This document shows positions 7,199 to 15,740 of a stretch of 34,146 bases of DNA, in pieces. Where the stretch lies: positions 1 to 34,146 of IMG/VR virus record IMGVR_UViG_3300037010_001390; one strand, written 5' to 3'. The stretch's first letter is position 1. Every line of letters starts with the position of its first letter. Position numbers and translations under genes: made by a program. The notes beneath the pieces were generated by a model. The model did not search any database, was not told the DNA's origin, and worked only from the letters and a program-made list of their open reading frames with translations. The stretch comes from a virus.

Positions 7199-10100
7199 CC
7201 CAGCAGCTCACTTTCGCCCTCGGTCTCGACAGCAGCCAGTACGATGAAGCGCTGGGGCGCGCCGAGCGCAGCACACGTGCATTCGGGGCTACCGCACAGC
7301 AAGCTGGCGCAGGCGCTGAGCGCTCGATGGCCGGCATCGGCCCGGCAGCCCAGCAAGCGGCCGATGCACAGCAGCGCTTCATGCGGTCGCTGCAAGACCA
7401 GCTGACCACGCTCACCATGGGCGACACGCAGCTGCTGCGCTACAAGGCCAGCCAGCTCGGCATCGCCTACTCGGCCGGCACGCTGATCGACAAGCTATCC
7501 CAAGCTCGCGAGGCAGTGCAAGCCAAGGCGGCAGCCGATTCCATCGCTGCCACTGCGGCGCGCCAGCAGGCTGCGGCCGCTGAACAGCAGGCGTCTGCAC
7601 AGCAGCGCTTCCTTGCTGCGCTGCGCGAGCAGTCGGCTACGCAGGGCATGTCGCCCGACCAGCTGCTGCGCTACCGTGCGGCGCAGCTCGGGGTCGGCGA
7701 GCAAGCTGAGCACCTGATCACCCAGCTGCATGCGCAGGGCAAAGCCGGTACCGCATCTGCTGCACAGATCAATGCCGCCATGCGCACCGTACCGGCGCAG
7801 TTCACCGACATTGTGACCAGCTTGCAGGGAGGGCAAAACCCGCTCACAGTGTTGCTGCAGCAGGGAGGACAGCTCAAGGACCAGTTCGGGGGCGTCGGCA
7901 CCGCAGCCAAGGCGCTCGGCGGGTATGTGCTGGGGCTCATCAACCCTGTGACTGTTGCAGCCGCCGCTGTGGCCGCCCTTGGCGTTGCCTACGCCAGTGG
8001 TGCAGCCGAAGCGACCGGCTACAGCCGCGCATTGATCATGAGCGGCAACGCTGCCGGCCTCACTGCATCGCAGATGGGCGACATGGCGGCGCGCATTGAC
8101 GGCGTTGCCGGCACGCAAGCCAAAGCCGCCGAGGTGCTCACGCTGCTGGCTGGGCAGGCCGGCACATCAGCAGCTGGCATCGAGCGCATGGCGCAGGCAG
8201 CCATCCTGCTGGAGCGCTCCGGCGGCCCGGCCGTTGAAGAGACCGCTGCCGCATTTGCCCAACTGGGCAAAGAGCCGCTACAAGCCTCGATCAAGCTCAA
8301 CGAGGCGACCGGCTACCTCACCATGTCGGTCTACCAGCAGATCAAAGCGCTGGAAGACCAAGGCCGCACGGTTGAAGCCGCTGCGCTGGCGCAGGAATCC
8401 TATGCCAGCGCAATGACCCAGCGCGCGATGCAGCTGGAAGGCCAGCTCGGCCTGCTGCAGCGCGCCTGGCGCGGCATCAAAGATGGTGCCGCCGAGGGCT
8501 GGGATGCCATGCTCAGCATTGGCCGGGCCGACACCGCGACCGACAAGATCAAGAAGCTCAGCGAGCAAATCGAGCACCTGCAGCTCGTGCAGTCCAAGGG
8601 GCTCGGTGGGCAGTACGGCAACTCATCATCAGCCTCGATCGATCGCCAGCTGGCTGCGCTACAAACCCAGCGCGCCGCCGCCGAAGAAACTGACCGCCTT
8701 GCACAGCGCTCGGCCAATGCGCTGGCTGAACAGGCGCGCCAGGTCAAGGCCCGCGTCGAGTGGGACAAGACCGGCACCGAGTTCATGAGCAAGCAGGCCA
8801 AGATGGCCCAGGAGATTGCCAAGGCCCAAAATATCGGCTCGGCGGCGGGCGCCTCGCAAGCCGAGATCGATGCCCGCCTGGCCGAGATCCGCGCCAAGTA
8901 CACCGAGAAGAAGACCGAAAAGAAAGACCCGCGAGACGAAGCCGGCCAGCGGCTGCTCGAACAAGTGCGTGACCGCCTGGATGCGGCCCGCATGGAGGCC
9001 GACCAGGAAGTCAAGCTGACCGATGTGCAGCGCCTGAGCCTGAAAATCATGGAGCAGCTGCGTGATGGCAAGGCCAAGCTCAGTGAAGCGCAGCGCACGC
9101 TGATCGGTACCCAGCTCGAAGAAATCTCGGCTGCTGAAAAGCTGGCCGCTCAGCGTGCGGCTGACGCGGCCTGGATGCTCGAATCAGCCACCGCCAACAG
9201 CGCGGCACAAGATGCTGCAGCCAAGCGTGTCACCGATCTGCAAGCCCAGGTCCAGGCCCAGCAAGATGCCAATGCACAGGCACGCCTTGGGGCGGCCGCG
9301 CTGGCTGACCTGCAGGCGGCCCGGCTTGACGAAGCGGCTGCCACAGCCGAGCAGCGCGCACGGTGGGCCGAAGAGTCGCTGCTCAGCACCGACATCGTCG
9401 AGACCTACCGCGCGCAAGCTCAGGCGCTGCGCGACCTGGCCATTGCCAAAACAGATGGCGCGAACATCAAGCTCGACCAGGACAACCAGAAAGCCCGTGA
9501 CAAAACCGTCGAGGACTACCTCAAGTCCGGCAGCAAGATCGACCTCACGGCCGGGTTTGACAGTGCAAGCCAAAGCCTCGGCAAGTTCGTGCAGACATTC
9601 TCGATGCTGGTCGAGCAGCAGCAGGCCTACAACAAGGCCCGCGCTGACGCCATCGGCAACGCGGAAAAACTGGCCTCAGTCGAAGCCACGCACGTAGCCC
9701 AGCAGCTGGAAGGCTACGCTGGCCTGATCGGTGCCGCCAAGAGCTACGCCAAGTCGGGCAGCAAGGATTACAAAGCGCTGGAGGCAGCGGAGAAGGCCTT
9801 TCGGGCGGTTGAACTTGGCATTGCCATCATGACTGCAGCGCGCAAGATTGGGCTGATTGGGTCTGTCACTGCCGCCACAGTCGCCGGCTCCGCGCAGCAG
9901 GCTGCAGCGGCCACCGCAAGCATCGGCCCGCAGCTGGCAGCCGATGCTGTCAAGGGATCCAGCGCTGCGGCTGTGGGCGTGGCTGAACAGGCTCAAGGGG
10001 ATCCATACACCGCTTTGCCGCGCATGGCGGCAATGGCTGCCGTCATGGCCGCGCTGGGCTTTGCCACAGGCGCATTTGGTGGCGGCGGCCATACTGTAGA

Positions 10101-12087
10101 TCCCGGAAACACCGGCACCGGCACGGTCCTTGGTGACAGCGGCGCCCAAAGCGCGAGTATCAGCAAGGCCATTGAAGACCTTGGCCGCGTGGACACGATG
10201 ACCATGCGCTACTCAGCGCAAATGCTTAACAGCTTGCGCTCAATCGAAGACAGCATGTCCGGCCTGGCAAATATTGTCGCGCGGTCCACAGGGGTTGATG
10301 TCGCAGCGCTTGGAATCGACACCAGCACAAAACTCAGCAATGTCGCCGAGTTCGTCAAGAAGTTTGACCTGATTGGCAATATCGCCAGCTCGGTTCCGCT
10401 GATCGGTGGCATTCTGGGCCGTGATGCTGACCGCCTGGCAAGCTTGCTTGGCAGCAGCTCCACCAGCATTGACGCATCCGGCCTGTATGCAGCCAGCCAA
10501 AAAGCTGGCGACATCATTGCTCGTGGCATACAAGTGCAGCAGTATGCTGACACGACTACCACTGAAAAAACATTCGGAATCAAAACCGGTAGCAGCAGCG
10601 ATACTGTTTACGGTGCAGCCTCTGCTGAAATAAAGCAGCAGTTCACAACCATCATCAGGGGGTTTGCGGATTCCATCGGTGCCGCTGGTCAAGCACTTGG
10701 CTTGACTGCTCAGGATGTGAGCCAGCGGATTGCTGGTGTCGGCATTGATCTTGGCAAGATCAACCTGCAAGGGCTCAGCGGCGCCGACATCCAGGACCGG
10801 CTGTCGGCCGTCTTCAGCTCCGCCGGCGACCGGCTGGCCGCTGCCGCGCTGGGTGGCCTTGAGCGGTTCCAAAAAGTCGGTGAAGGCTATTACCAAACGC
10901 TGGTCCGTGTTGCCAGCGGCACTGAGGAAGCGCAGGTTGCACTGGACCGCCTCGGCGTTGCCGCGATCAGCTACACCCAGATCACGCGGGCGCAAAGCGA
11001 CGTCGCAGCCGAGATCGTGCGCCAGAGCATCCAAGCCCGTGAAGGGCTCAGCGGCATTGCCGACATCATCAGCACGCTTGGCGGCAGCGCAGCTGACCTG
11101 GGATCGGCCTACAGCATGCTGACCGGCATCAGGACGCAGCTGCAGGCCATCGGTATCCAGGGTGATGCTGTAGGCCGCTCGCTGATCACTGGAGCCGGCG
11201 GTCTGCAGGAACTGCAAGATGCGGCAGCTGCATTTGCAGACCGGTTCGGGTCAGCACAAGGCCAGTTGCGCGGCCAGGTCAGCACACTGACGGCGCAGTT
11301 CGGTGCACTGGGCTACGCCCTCCCGAGCAGCGCCAATGATTTCCGCAGCCTGGTCTCGGGCATCGATACCAGCACCGAAGCGGGCCAGAAACTGCTCGGC
11401 CAGGTGCTGCGGTTGAGCAGCGGGTTTGGTGACCTGCTCGATGCCATTCAAGCCGCCACGGGCGGCCTCACAGCCGAAATTGAACGTATCCGTGCGCTGC
11501 AGGCCGGCGGCGCAGATCAAAGCACAGCGGCTCTGCAGGCCCGGTTCGCGGTGCAGACAGCCGCAGCCCGGGCCGGCGACCAGACAGCACTGGACGCGCT
11601 GCCACAGATCAGCCAGGCGCTGCTCAGCGCGGCTGAGAGCAGCGCAAGCAGCGCGTTGGAATTGGCCCGCATCCGCGCCTCGACGCTCACGAGCCTGCAG
11701 GCTACGCTGGACACCATCACGACCACTGCGGGTCTGCCCAAGACATCGATCCCCGGCTACGCCGCCGGAGGCAACTTCCCGGGCGGCCTGCGCATCGTCG
11801 GCGAGCGAGGCGCCGAACTGGAAGCCACAGGGCCGGCCCGCATCTACCCGGCGGCACAGACGGCAGCCATGCTGCGCGGCGGTGGCGGGCAAGACCAGAT
11901 GCTGGACGAACTGCGTGCCCTGCGCCTTGAACTGGCTGCGCTGCGTGCTGACCAGATTTCCGCCAGCGTCCAGATCGCCACCAACACCGGCCGCATGCAA
12001 CGCACGTTGGATCGCGTTGCGCCCGAGGGCGATGCGCTGCAGATCCGGCAGATCTCCGGCGAAACCATCGCCACGGTAGCGGGGTGA
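7195..12087 (+). CDS. tail tape measure protein
   Basis: This is the longest gene, at 1630 residues. It opens with LTFALGLDSSQYDEALGRAER, typical of tape measures. Residues about 59-110 and 136-187 are a duplicated unit (QQRF...LLRYKASQLGI and QQRF...LLRYRAAQLGV). Residues about 197-280 match the lambda-type N-terminal domain (VPAQFTDIVTSLQGGQNPLT). A long Ala/Gln/Glu-rich coiled-coil body follows. Hydrophobic segments lie around 855-960. The end has the usual GGLRIVGERGAELEATGPA motif and a closing coiled coil. The protein sets tail length: at roughly 0.15 nm per residue a tail of about 240 nm is expected (inference). The rare-base drift around 10.3-10.7 kb is mild. Confidence 0.95.
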   Translation: MTQQLTFALGLDSSQYDEALGRAERSTRAFGATAQQAGAGAERSMAGIGPAAQQAADAQQRFMRSLQDQLTTLTMGDTQLLRYKASQLGIAYSAGTLIDKLSQAREAVQAKAAADSIAATAARQQAAAAEQQASAQQRFLAALREQSATQGMSPDQLLRYRAAQLGVGEQAEHLITQLHAQGKAGTASAAQINAAMRTVPAQFTDIVTSLQGGQNPLTVLLQQGGQLKDQFGGVGTAAKALGGYVLGLINPVTVAAAAVAALGVAYASGAAEATGYSRALIMSGNAAGLTASQMGDMAARIDGVAGTQAKAAEVLTLLAGQAGTSAAGIERMAQAAILLERSGGPAVEETAAAFAQLGKEPLQASIKLNEATGYLTMSVYQQIKALEDQGRTVEAAALAQESYASAMTQRAMQLEGQLGLLQRAWRGIKDGAAEGWDAMLSIGRADTATDKIKKLSEQIEHLQLVQSKGLGGQYGNSSSASIDRQLAALQTQRAAAEETDRLAQRSANALAEQARQVKARVEWDKTGTEFMSKQAKMAQEIAKAQNIGSAAGASQAEIDARLAEIRAKYTEKKTEKKDPRDEAGQRLLEQVRDRLDAARMEADQEVKLTDVQRLSLKIMEQLRDGKAKLSEAQRTLIGTQLEEISAAEKLAAQRAADAAWMLESATANSAAQDAAAKRVTDLQAQVQAQQDANAQARLGAAALADLQAARLDEAAATAEQRARWAEESLLSTDIVETYRAQAQALRDLAIAKTDGANIKLDQDNQKARDKTVEDYLKSGSKIDLTAGFDSASQSLGKFVQTFSMLVEQQQAYNKARADAIGNAEKLASVEATHVAQQLEGYAGLIGAAKSYAKSGSKDYKALEAAEKAFRAVELGIAIMTAARKIGLIGSVTAATVAGSAQQAAAATASIGPQLAADAVKGSSAAAVGVAEQAQGDPYTALPRMAAMAAVMAALGFATGAFGGGGHTVDPGNTGTGTVLGDSGAQSASISKAIEDLGRVDTMTMRYSAQMLNSLRSIEDSMSGLANIVARSTGVDVAALGIDTSTKLSNVAEFVKKFDLIGNIASSVPLIGGILGRDADRLASLLGSSSTSIDASGLYAASQKAGDIIARGIQVQQYADTTTTEKTFGIKTGSSSDTVYGAASAEIKQQFTTIIRGFADSIGAAGQALGLTAQDVSQRIAGVGIDLGKINLQGLSGADIQDRLSAVFSSAGDRLAAAALGGLERFQKVGEGYYQTLVRVASGTEEAQVALDRLGVAAISYTQITRAQSDVAAEIVRQSIQAREGLSGIADIISTLGGSAADLGSAYSMLTGIRTQLQAIGIQGDAVGRSLITGAGGLQELQDAAAAFADRFGSAQGQLRGQVSTLTAQFGALGYALPSSANDFRSLVSGIDTSTEAGQKLLGQVLRLSSGFGDLLDAIQAATGGLTAEIERIRALQAGGADQSTAALQARFAVQTAAARAGDQTALDALPQISQALLSAAESSASSALELARIRASTLTSLQATLDTITTTAGLPKTSIPGYAAGGNFPGGLRIVGERGAELEATGPARIYPAAQTAAMLRGGGGQDQMLDELRALRLELAALRADQISASVQIATNTGRMQRTLDRVAPEGDALQIRQISGETIATVAG

Positions 12088-12088
12088 C

Positions 12089-12988
12089 ATGATGCTGTTC
12101 GGCTACATCCGCCCGATCGAAATCACCGATGCCATGCTGGTTTCGCACAGCGTGCCTGAAAACGATTACCCGGCCTGGTCGGTCGGGACCACGTATGCCA
12201 TTGGGGCCAGGGTCATCCTGGTATCCACTCACAGCGTCTACGAATCGCTCGTCGGGAGCAACATCGGCAACAACCCTGCCACCGCCACACAGTGGCAACA
12301 GGTCGGCCCAACCAACCGATGGGCCGCTTTTGACAAAGCGCGCGGCACGGTCACGACCTCGGCGGCCGACACAATGACCATTGTGCTGACCATTCCTGAC
12401 CTCGTCAGTGGCATCGGTTTGATCGATATGGATTGCGAGTCGCTGCATGTCACCATGACAGTGGACGGCGCCACGGTGTATGACAAGGATTTCCCAGCGA
12501 CATATTCGGCCGCCAACGTGATCGACTACTGGAGCTGGTGTTTCGAGAGCATCGAGCCACAGGGCATGGCCATCATGACCGACGTGCCGCCGTTTCGCGG
12601 AGCACAGATCACGATCACACTCACAAAAACTGGTGGCCCATCAGTCGGGACAGTAGTCATTGGTCCTAAATATGATTTGGGGATACTGATGTCACGGGTA
12701 TCAGTTGGATTCGTCAACAAATCCAAAAAAACAGAAAACGCCTGGGGCGCATTAAGCATCCGAAAAAGCGGGGTTGTTGACACGATGCGCGGTACGCTGG
12801 CTATTGAAAATGCTACAGTCGATATCGTCAAGCGCCGCATGCAAGAAGTCAAAGACATTCCAGTGCTTTTCTACTCTGTCGGCAACTTCGAGTCAATGAA
12901 TGTGTATGGATTTCCATTTGATGCGGAAATAGAGATTGCTACGCCAGTTGTTTCGTACATGTCTTTTCGGATTGATAGCTTGATTTGA
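12089..12988 (+). CDS. distal tail protein with CBM5/12-like segment
   Basis: This 299-residue protein immediately follows the tape measure, where distal tail genes lie. Residues 28-73 (YPAWSVGTTYAIGARV, then VYES, NNP and QWQQVG) have the Trp/Tyr/Gly spacing of a small carbohydrate-binding module of CBM5/12 type. Residues 85-200 are beta-rich. The C-terminal part (SRVSVGFVNKSKKTENAWGALSIRKSG) resembles tail tip adaptor regions. From about 12650 the base composition falls sharply towards AT, although the frame continues. This suggests a recombination joint inside the gene. It could be a distal tail hub, an adaptor for the tailspike, or both. No homologue of the lambda M/L/K/I/J genes lies nearby. 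Confidence 0.65.
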   Translation: MMLFGYIRPIEITDAMLVSHSVPENDYPAWSVGTTYAIGARVILVSTHSVYESLVGSNIGNNPATATQWQQVGPTNRWAAFDKARGTVTTSAADTMTIVLTIPDLVSGIGLIDMDCESLHVTMTVDGATVYDKDFPATYSAANVIDYWSWCFESIEPQGMAIMTDVPPFRGAQITITLTKTGGPSVGTVVIGPKYDLGILMSRVSVGFVNKSKKTENAWGALSIRKSGVVDTMRGTLAIENATVDIVKRRMQEVKDIPVLFYSVGNFESMNVYGFPFDAEIEIATPVVSYMSFRIDSLI

Positions 12989-12997
12989 GGTTTGTAA

Positions 12998-14692
12998 ATG
13001 ACAATAAGCCATATTACACCAGCACCAAATGCGCCAAACAGGATTACAGGTGTTTCTACATTTAACGCTGACATGTCTGCATTTTTGTTATGGATGCAGA
13101 ATAATTCAGTTGAAATAAATAATTTTATTGATTTGCTTAATGCTGGTGATACGTCAACAGCATTAGCCGGGCGACTGGCATCTGCGGCTACTGGTGATGG
13201 CGCAAATATGGTCGCAGTGCCACCACCAATGACTGATGCTGTTCCAAGAACAGTATATCTAAATCTCCTTCACTGCAAAAACCTAAATAATTGGTGTGAC
13301 GGGAATGGCGCCGACGAAACAGTGCAAATTGCAAAAGCATTTGCAGCCTGCAATGCGGCTGGGGTTCAGGTGCTTGAAGGCAAGACTGATGCAAATTATG
13401 TCTGGACCGGTGTGCAAACGCTGGCTGACCGGCTTAGTATTGCTGGAAATGGCTGCACTTTTACACCGGTAAATGATGGATTCAAAACAATTGGCGGCGC
13501 CAATGACATCGGCAAAACATTTTACCGTGATTTCGCAATGCTGGGTGCCAGCAGCGCGGCCAATAGTGGGATTGCGATTGCACAAAACACGACGCTTGCG
13601 CGCACGCGCGGGATTGAGTTCCGCAATGTGCTGGTTGACAGATTTCTAAATGCAATAACTGCGCGCAGCATGTGGGACGGTGTGATTGACGGGTGCCACA
13701 TCTACCGGAGCAAGTTCGGAGTTTCATTTGTCGGCCAGTGCGTCAGCAATGTCATCCGAAATTCCCATATCCTAAGCACAGTCGCAACGCAAGGGGATGG
13801 GTCCGTAGGTGTGTATGTTGATCAATACACTTATGCCGATGCAACGGCTCGCAGACCGGAAGCAATACTGATCGATGGTGAAACTCGTGTATATGGCTTT
13901 GATACCAATGCGTGGGTTAATCGCTGCCTAAAATTTTCTGCTATTAACTCTGATTTTGATGCGGCGCTGAAGTATGGTATCCGCGCAACAACTGTTGATT
14001 CCAAAATTGTAATTGCAAACAATTACGTTGCATGCATCGGGGGGGCGGTGCCAGGATATGGTATCCACATCGATGATTTAGGGTCTGCAAATTCATCCGC
14101 GCTGCTTGTTGCAGATAATGATATATGGGGTGTCGGTACGATGCCATCGGGTAGCGTAGCGCTGTACGTCGGTACAAACCGCACCGGCAAAAAAGTTATC
14201 TCGCGTAATACTCTTGGAGCTGGCGTGCCATTTGACTATGGACTACAGCTTGCCACGGTCAGCAATGCGGATGTTGAATACAATACAATAAACGGTGTAA
14301 ATGGGTCATTACTTGCGCAAAATGGCGGAAGCAACAAATACACCCGCAATGACTTCAATGTGCCGATCCAGCGCAGCGGGACGCGAACAAAGGATGAGTT
14401 TGATCACAATAGCGGAACTGCCGTCACGTGCTTTCACGGCCTCGTCGTCTATCCGGCTACGGTCACAACAACAACCCTGTCAGATACTACTGACCTCGGC
14501 CTGAGTGCGGCAATTGTGACCGGTGCTCCTGCAAATCTGCTTAAATACTGTAAAGTAACGCAAGTCACTGGCGCAACGAGCATGGGATTTATCCGCGCCA
14601 GAGATAGCGGGGCAGGTGGCGTAATTATCGATCGGACTGTCGCGCTTGGTGGGGCTAGTGCAGATATATGGCTCGACATGGAGTCGTATTGA
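12998..14692 (+). CDS. tailspike / tail fibre with right-handed beta-helix
   Basis: This 564-residue protein is clearly more AT-rich than the rest of the window. Residues 1-65 look like a short adaptor (NAPNRITGVSTFNADMSAFLLWMQNNSVEINNFI). The body resembles pectate-lyase-fold spikes: a DGNGADETVQIAKAFAACNAAG entry motif, then repeated coils such as GIEFRNVLVDRFLNAI, DGVIDGCHIYRSKFGV, SNVIRNSHILST, KIVIANNYVACI and NADVEYNTINGV. The last 90 residues form a separate Thr/Val-rich domain, perhaps for trimerisation. Such proteins bind and often cleave surface polysaccharide. No catalytic triad can be named from sequence alone. GAGG precedes the ATG. A transferred receptor-binding gene is likely. 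Confidence 0.8.
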   Translation: MTISHITPAPNAPNRITGVSTFNADMSAFLLWMQNNSVEINNFIDLLNAGDTSTALAGRLASAATGDGANMVAVPPPMTDAVPRTVYLNLLHCKNLNNWCDGNGADETVQIAKAFAACNAAGVQVLEGKTDANYVWTGVQTLADRLSIAGNGCTFTPVNDGFKTIGGANDIGKTFYRDFAMLGASSAANSGIAIAQNTTLARTRGIEFRNVLVDRFLNAITARSMWDGVIDGCHIYRSKFGVSFVGQCVSNVIRNSHILSTVATQGDGSVGVYVDQYTYADATARRPEAILIDGETRVYGFDTNAWVNRCLKFSAINSDFDAALKYGIRATTVDSKIVIANNYVACIGGAVPGYGIHIDDLGSANSSALLVADNDIWGVGTMPSGSVALYVGTNRTGKKVISRNTLGAGVPFDYGLQLATVSNADVEYNTINGVNGSLLAQNGGSNKYTRNDFNVPIQRSGTRTKDEFDHNSGTAVTCFHGLVVYPATVTTTTLSDTTDLGLSAAIVTGAPANLLKYCKVTQVTGATSMGFIRARDSGAGGVIIDRTVALGGASADIWLDMESY

Positions 14693-14693
14693 C

Positions 14694-15098
14694 ATGGGCA
14701 TGCCACAAATAGACCCCACTACAGCGGCTACAGCAGCGGCTACCATCATCTGGGGACCGGAGCTTGCGGCGCTGGCGGGGCCGTACGCCGTGATCATCTT
14801 CGGTGCTGCAGTCGGTGCAGCGTGGGCGCTGGGGCGCAGCGTGCCGACGTCGCGGCTGTGCGCGGGGCTGACTGTGCTACGGCTGATCGCCACGGCCGTG
14901 CTGCTGGCTGTCGCGGTCGAGCAAGGCCTGGTGCACGTCGGCGCGCTGGCGCCTGATGCTCATTGGGCGCTCGGCCTGATCGCACTGCTGATCGGCGGTA
15001 TCGGCGACGACTGGCCCAGCATCGCGCGCTGGGCGCTTGGCTTGGCGGGGCGAGCCATCGCGCGACGCGTTGGAGATGATGCCGGAGACCGGACATGA
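14694..15098 (+). CDS. putative holin, three membrane segments
   Basis: I chose the ATG at 14694, two bases after the tailspike stop, because upstream starts lie inside that gene; 14700 is an alternative. The 134-residue product has hydrophobic stretches at about 27-47, 59-80 and 88-104, and an Arg-rich C-terminus (AIARRVGDDAGDR). That is the outline of a class I holin, which opens the inner membrane at lysis. Its place at the end of the late genes supports this. The stop overlaps the ATG of the next membrane gene (ATGA at 15095). Confidence 0.6.
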   Translation: MGMPQIDPTTAATAAATIIWGPELAALAGPYAVIIFGAAVGAAWALGRSVPTSRLCAGLTVLRLIATAVLLAVAVEQGLVHVGALAPDAHWALGLIALLIGGIGDDWPSIARWALGLAGRAIARRVGDDAGDRT

Positions 15099-15457
15099 TG
15101 CTGACCCCTCACTTGATCGACGCCGACCAGCTGCGCATTGCGCTGGCCGGCGTGCATGCGCTGCTGTGCCTGGGCATTGCCGGGGCCGTCGTCTGCCGGC
15201 TCAATGTCACGCATCGCGGCACGCGGCCGGACGTCCGTGCGCAGTTCGCGGCGCTTTTCGGCGGCGCAGTGGCGTCCGGGCTGCAGCCGGTGCTGTGGAG
15301 CGAGTGGCCGGGCTGGGGGTCGGTCACGCTGGCAGCAATGCTGCTGGTGTACCTCGTGCTCGGCTGGCAACGCTGGCGCCACGGCGCGCCGCCTGGCACG
15401 GCATCGGACTGGATGGGGCTGTCTGCGCCTGAGCATCCAGCCGAGCCGGCGCCGTAG
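15095..15457 (+). CDS. second holin-like membrane protein
   Basis: This 120-residue protein has likely membrane segments at about 14-34 (LRIALAGVHALLCLGIAGAV), 50-68 and 75-92 (SVTLAAMLLVYLVLGW), and a Pro-rich polar tail. It overlaps the previous membrane gene by four bases, so the two probably work together as a holin/antiholin or paired-holin unit. No endolysin follows. In the same frame, directly after its TAG stop, lies another hydrophobic helix (15461-15556), listed separately. A 141-codon frame over the same bases (15138-15563) is Arg/Cys/Ser-rich and looks like a shadow. Confidence 0.65.
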   Translation: MMLTPHLIDADQLRIALAGVHALLCLGIAGAVVCRLNVTHRGTRPDVRAQFAALFGGAVASGLQPVLWSEWPGWGSVTLAAMLLVYLVLGWQRWRHGAPPGTASDWMGLSAPEHPAEPAP

Positions 15458-15460
15458 CCT

Positions 15461-15556
15461 GTGGGGTGGCGCTGGTGGGTCCGCTACGCGGTGGTGCTGG
15501 TCGTGCAGGGGATCGTGCAGCTGCTCATCGCGTGGGCGCTCGGGCTGTGGCGGTGA
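15461..15556 (+). CDS. 31-residue single-pass membrane peptide
   Basis: One codon (CCT) after the TAG of the preceding gene, a GTG opens a 31-codon frame: GWRWWVRYAVVLVVQGIVQLLIAWALGLWR. It is one strongly hydrophobic helix flanked by Trp and Arg, as in very small holins or lysis regulators. Because it shares frame with the upstream gene, it could also be reached by readthrough of the TAG, extending that protein by 33 residues and adding one membrane helix. There is no clear ribosome-binding site, so translational coupling or readthrough is more likely than independent initiation. Confidence 0.4.
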   Translation: MGWRWWVRYAVVLVVQGIVQLLIAWALGLWR

Positions 15557-15723
15557 TACCTGATCGATACAGGCTAGCCAATCTCCTTATGCGCGCGTCC
15601 CCTTGAACTACGGCGAGCGGGACGTCCCAGACCGGCATTCTAGCCGTGCCATCTCTATGTGAAGCTCATCCCGTTTATGCTGCACTCATGTATTCGGTGA
15701 TACGCGCCGATATGGCGTATCAC
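15553..15723 (+). other. candidate attP region with repeated GTGATAC arm-like sites
   Basis: The gap between the lysis genes and the integrase holds three copies of GTGATAC: 15553-15559 (direct), 15697-15703 (direct) and 15717-15723 (inverted). The last two form a 9-bp inverted repeat, GTGATACGC and GCGTATCAC, around a 9-base spacer (15697-15723). A 10-bp palindrome GGGACGTCCC lies at 15619-15628. Repeated arm sites flanking a core are the normal build of an attP, and phage integrases usually lie next to attP. The core is not identifiable, and the inverted repeat could instead be an operator of the integrase promoter. Confidence 0.4.
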
Positions 15724-15740
15724 TGGCATGAGGAACAAGC

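Noticed and set aside
15138-15563. 141-codon frame overlapping the second holin-like gene, considered as an overlapping spanin
   Set aside because: It is Arg/Cys/Ser-rich with no signal peptide, lipobox or helix pattern, so an Rz1-like role is not supported.
15575-15660. Possible tRNA fragment as attachment core before int
   Set aside because: No T-loop (GGTTCGA type) or cloverleaf could be made; only short palindromes are present.
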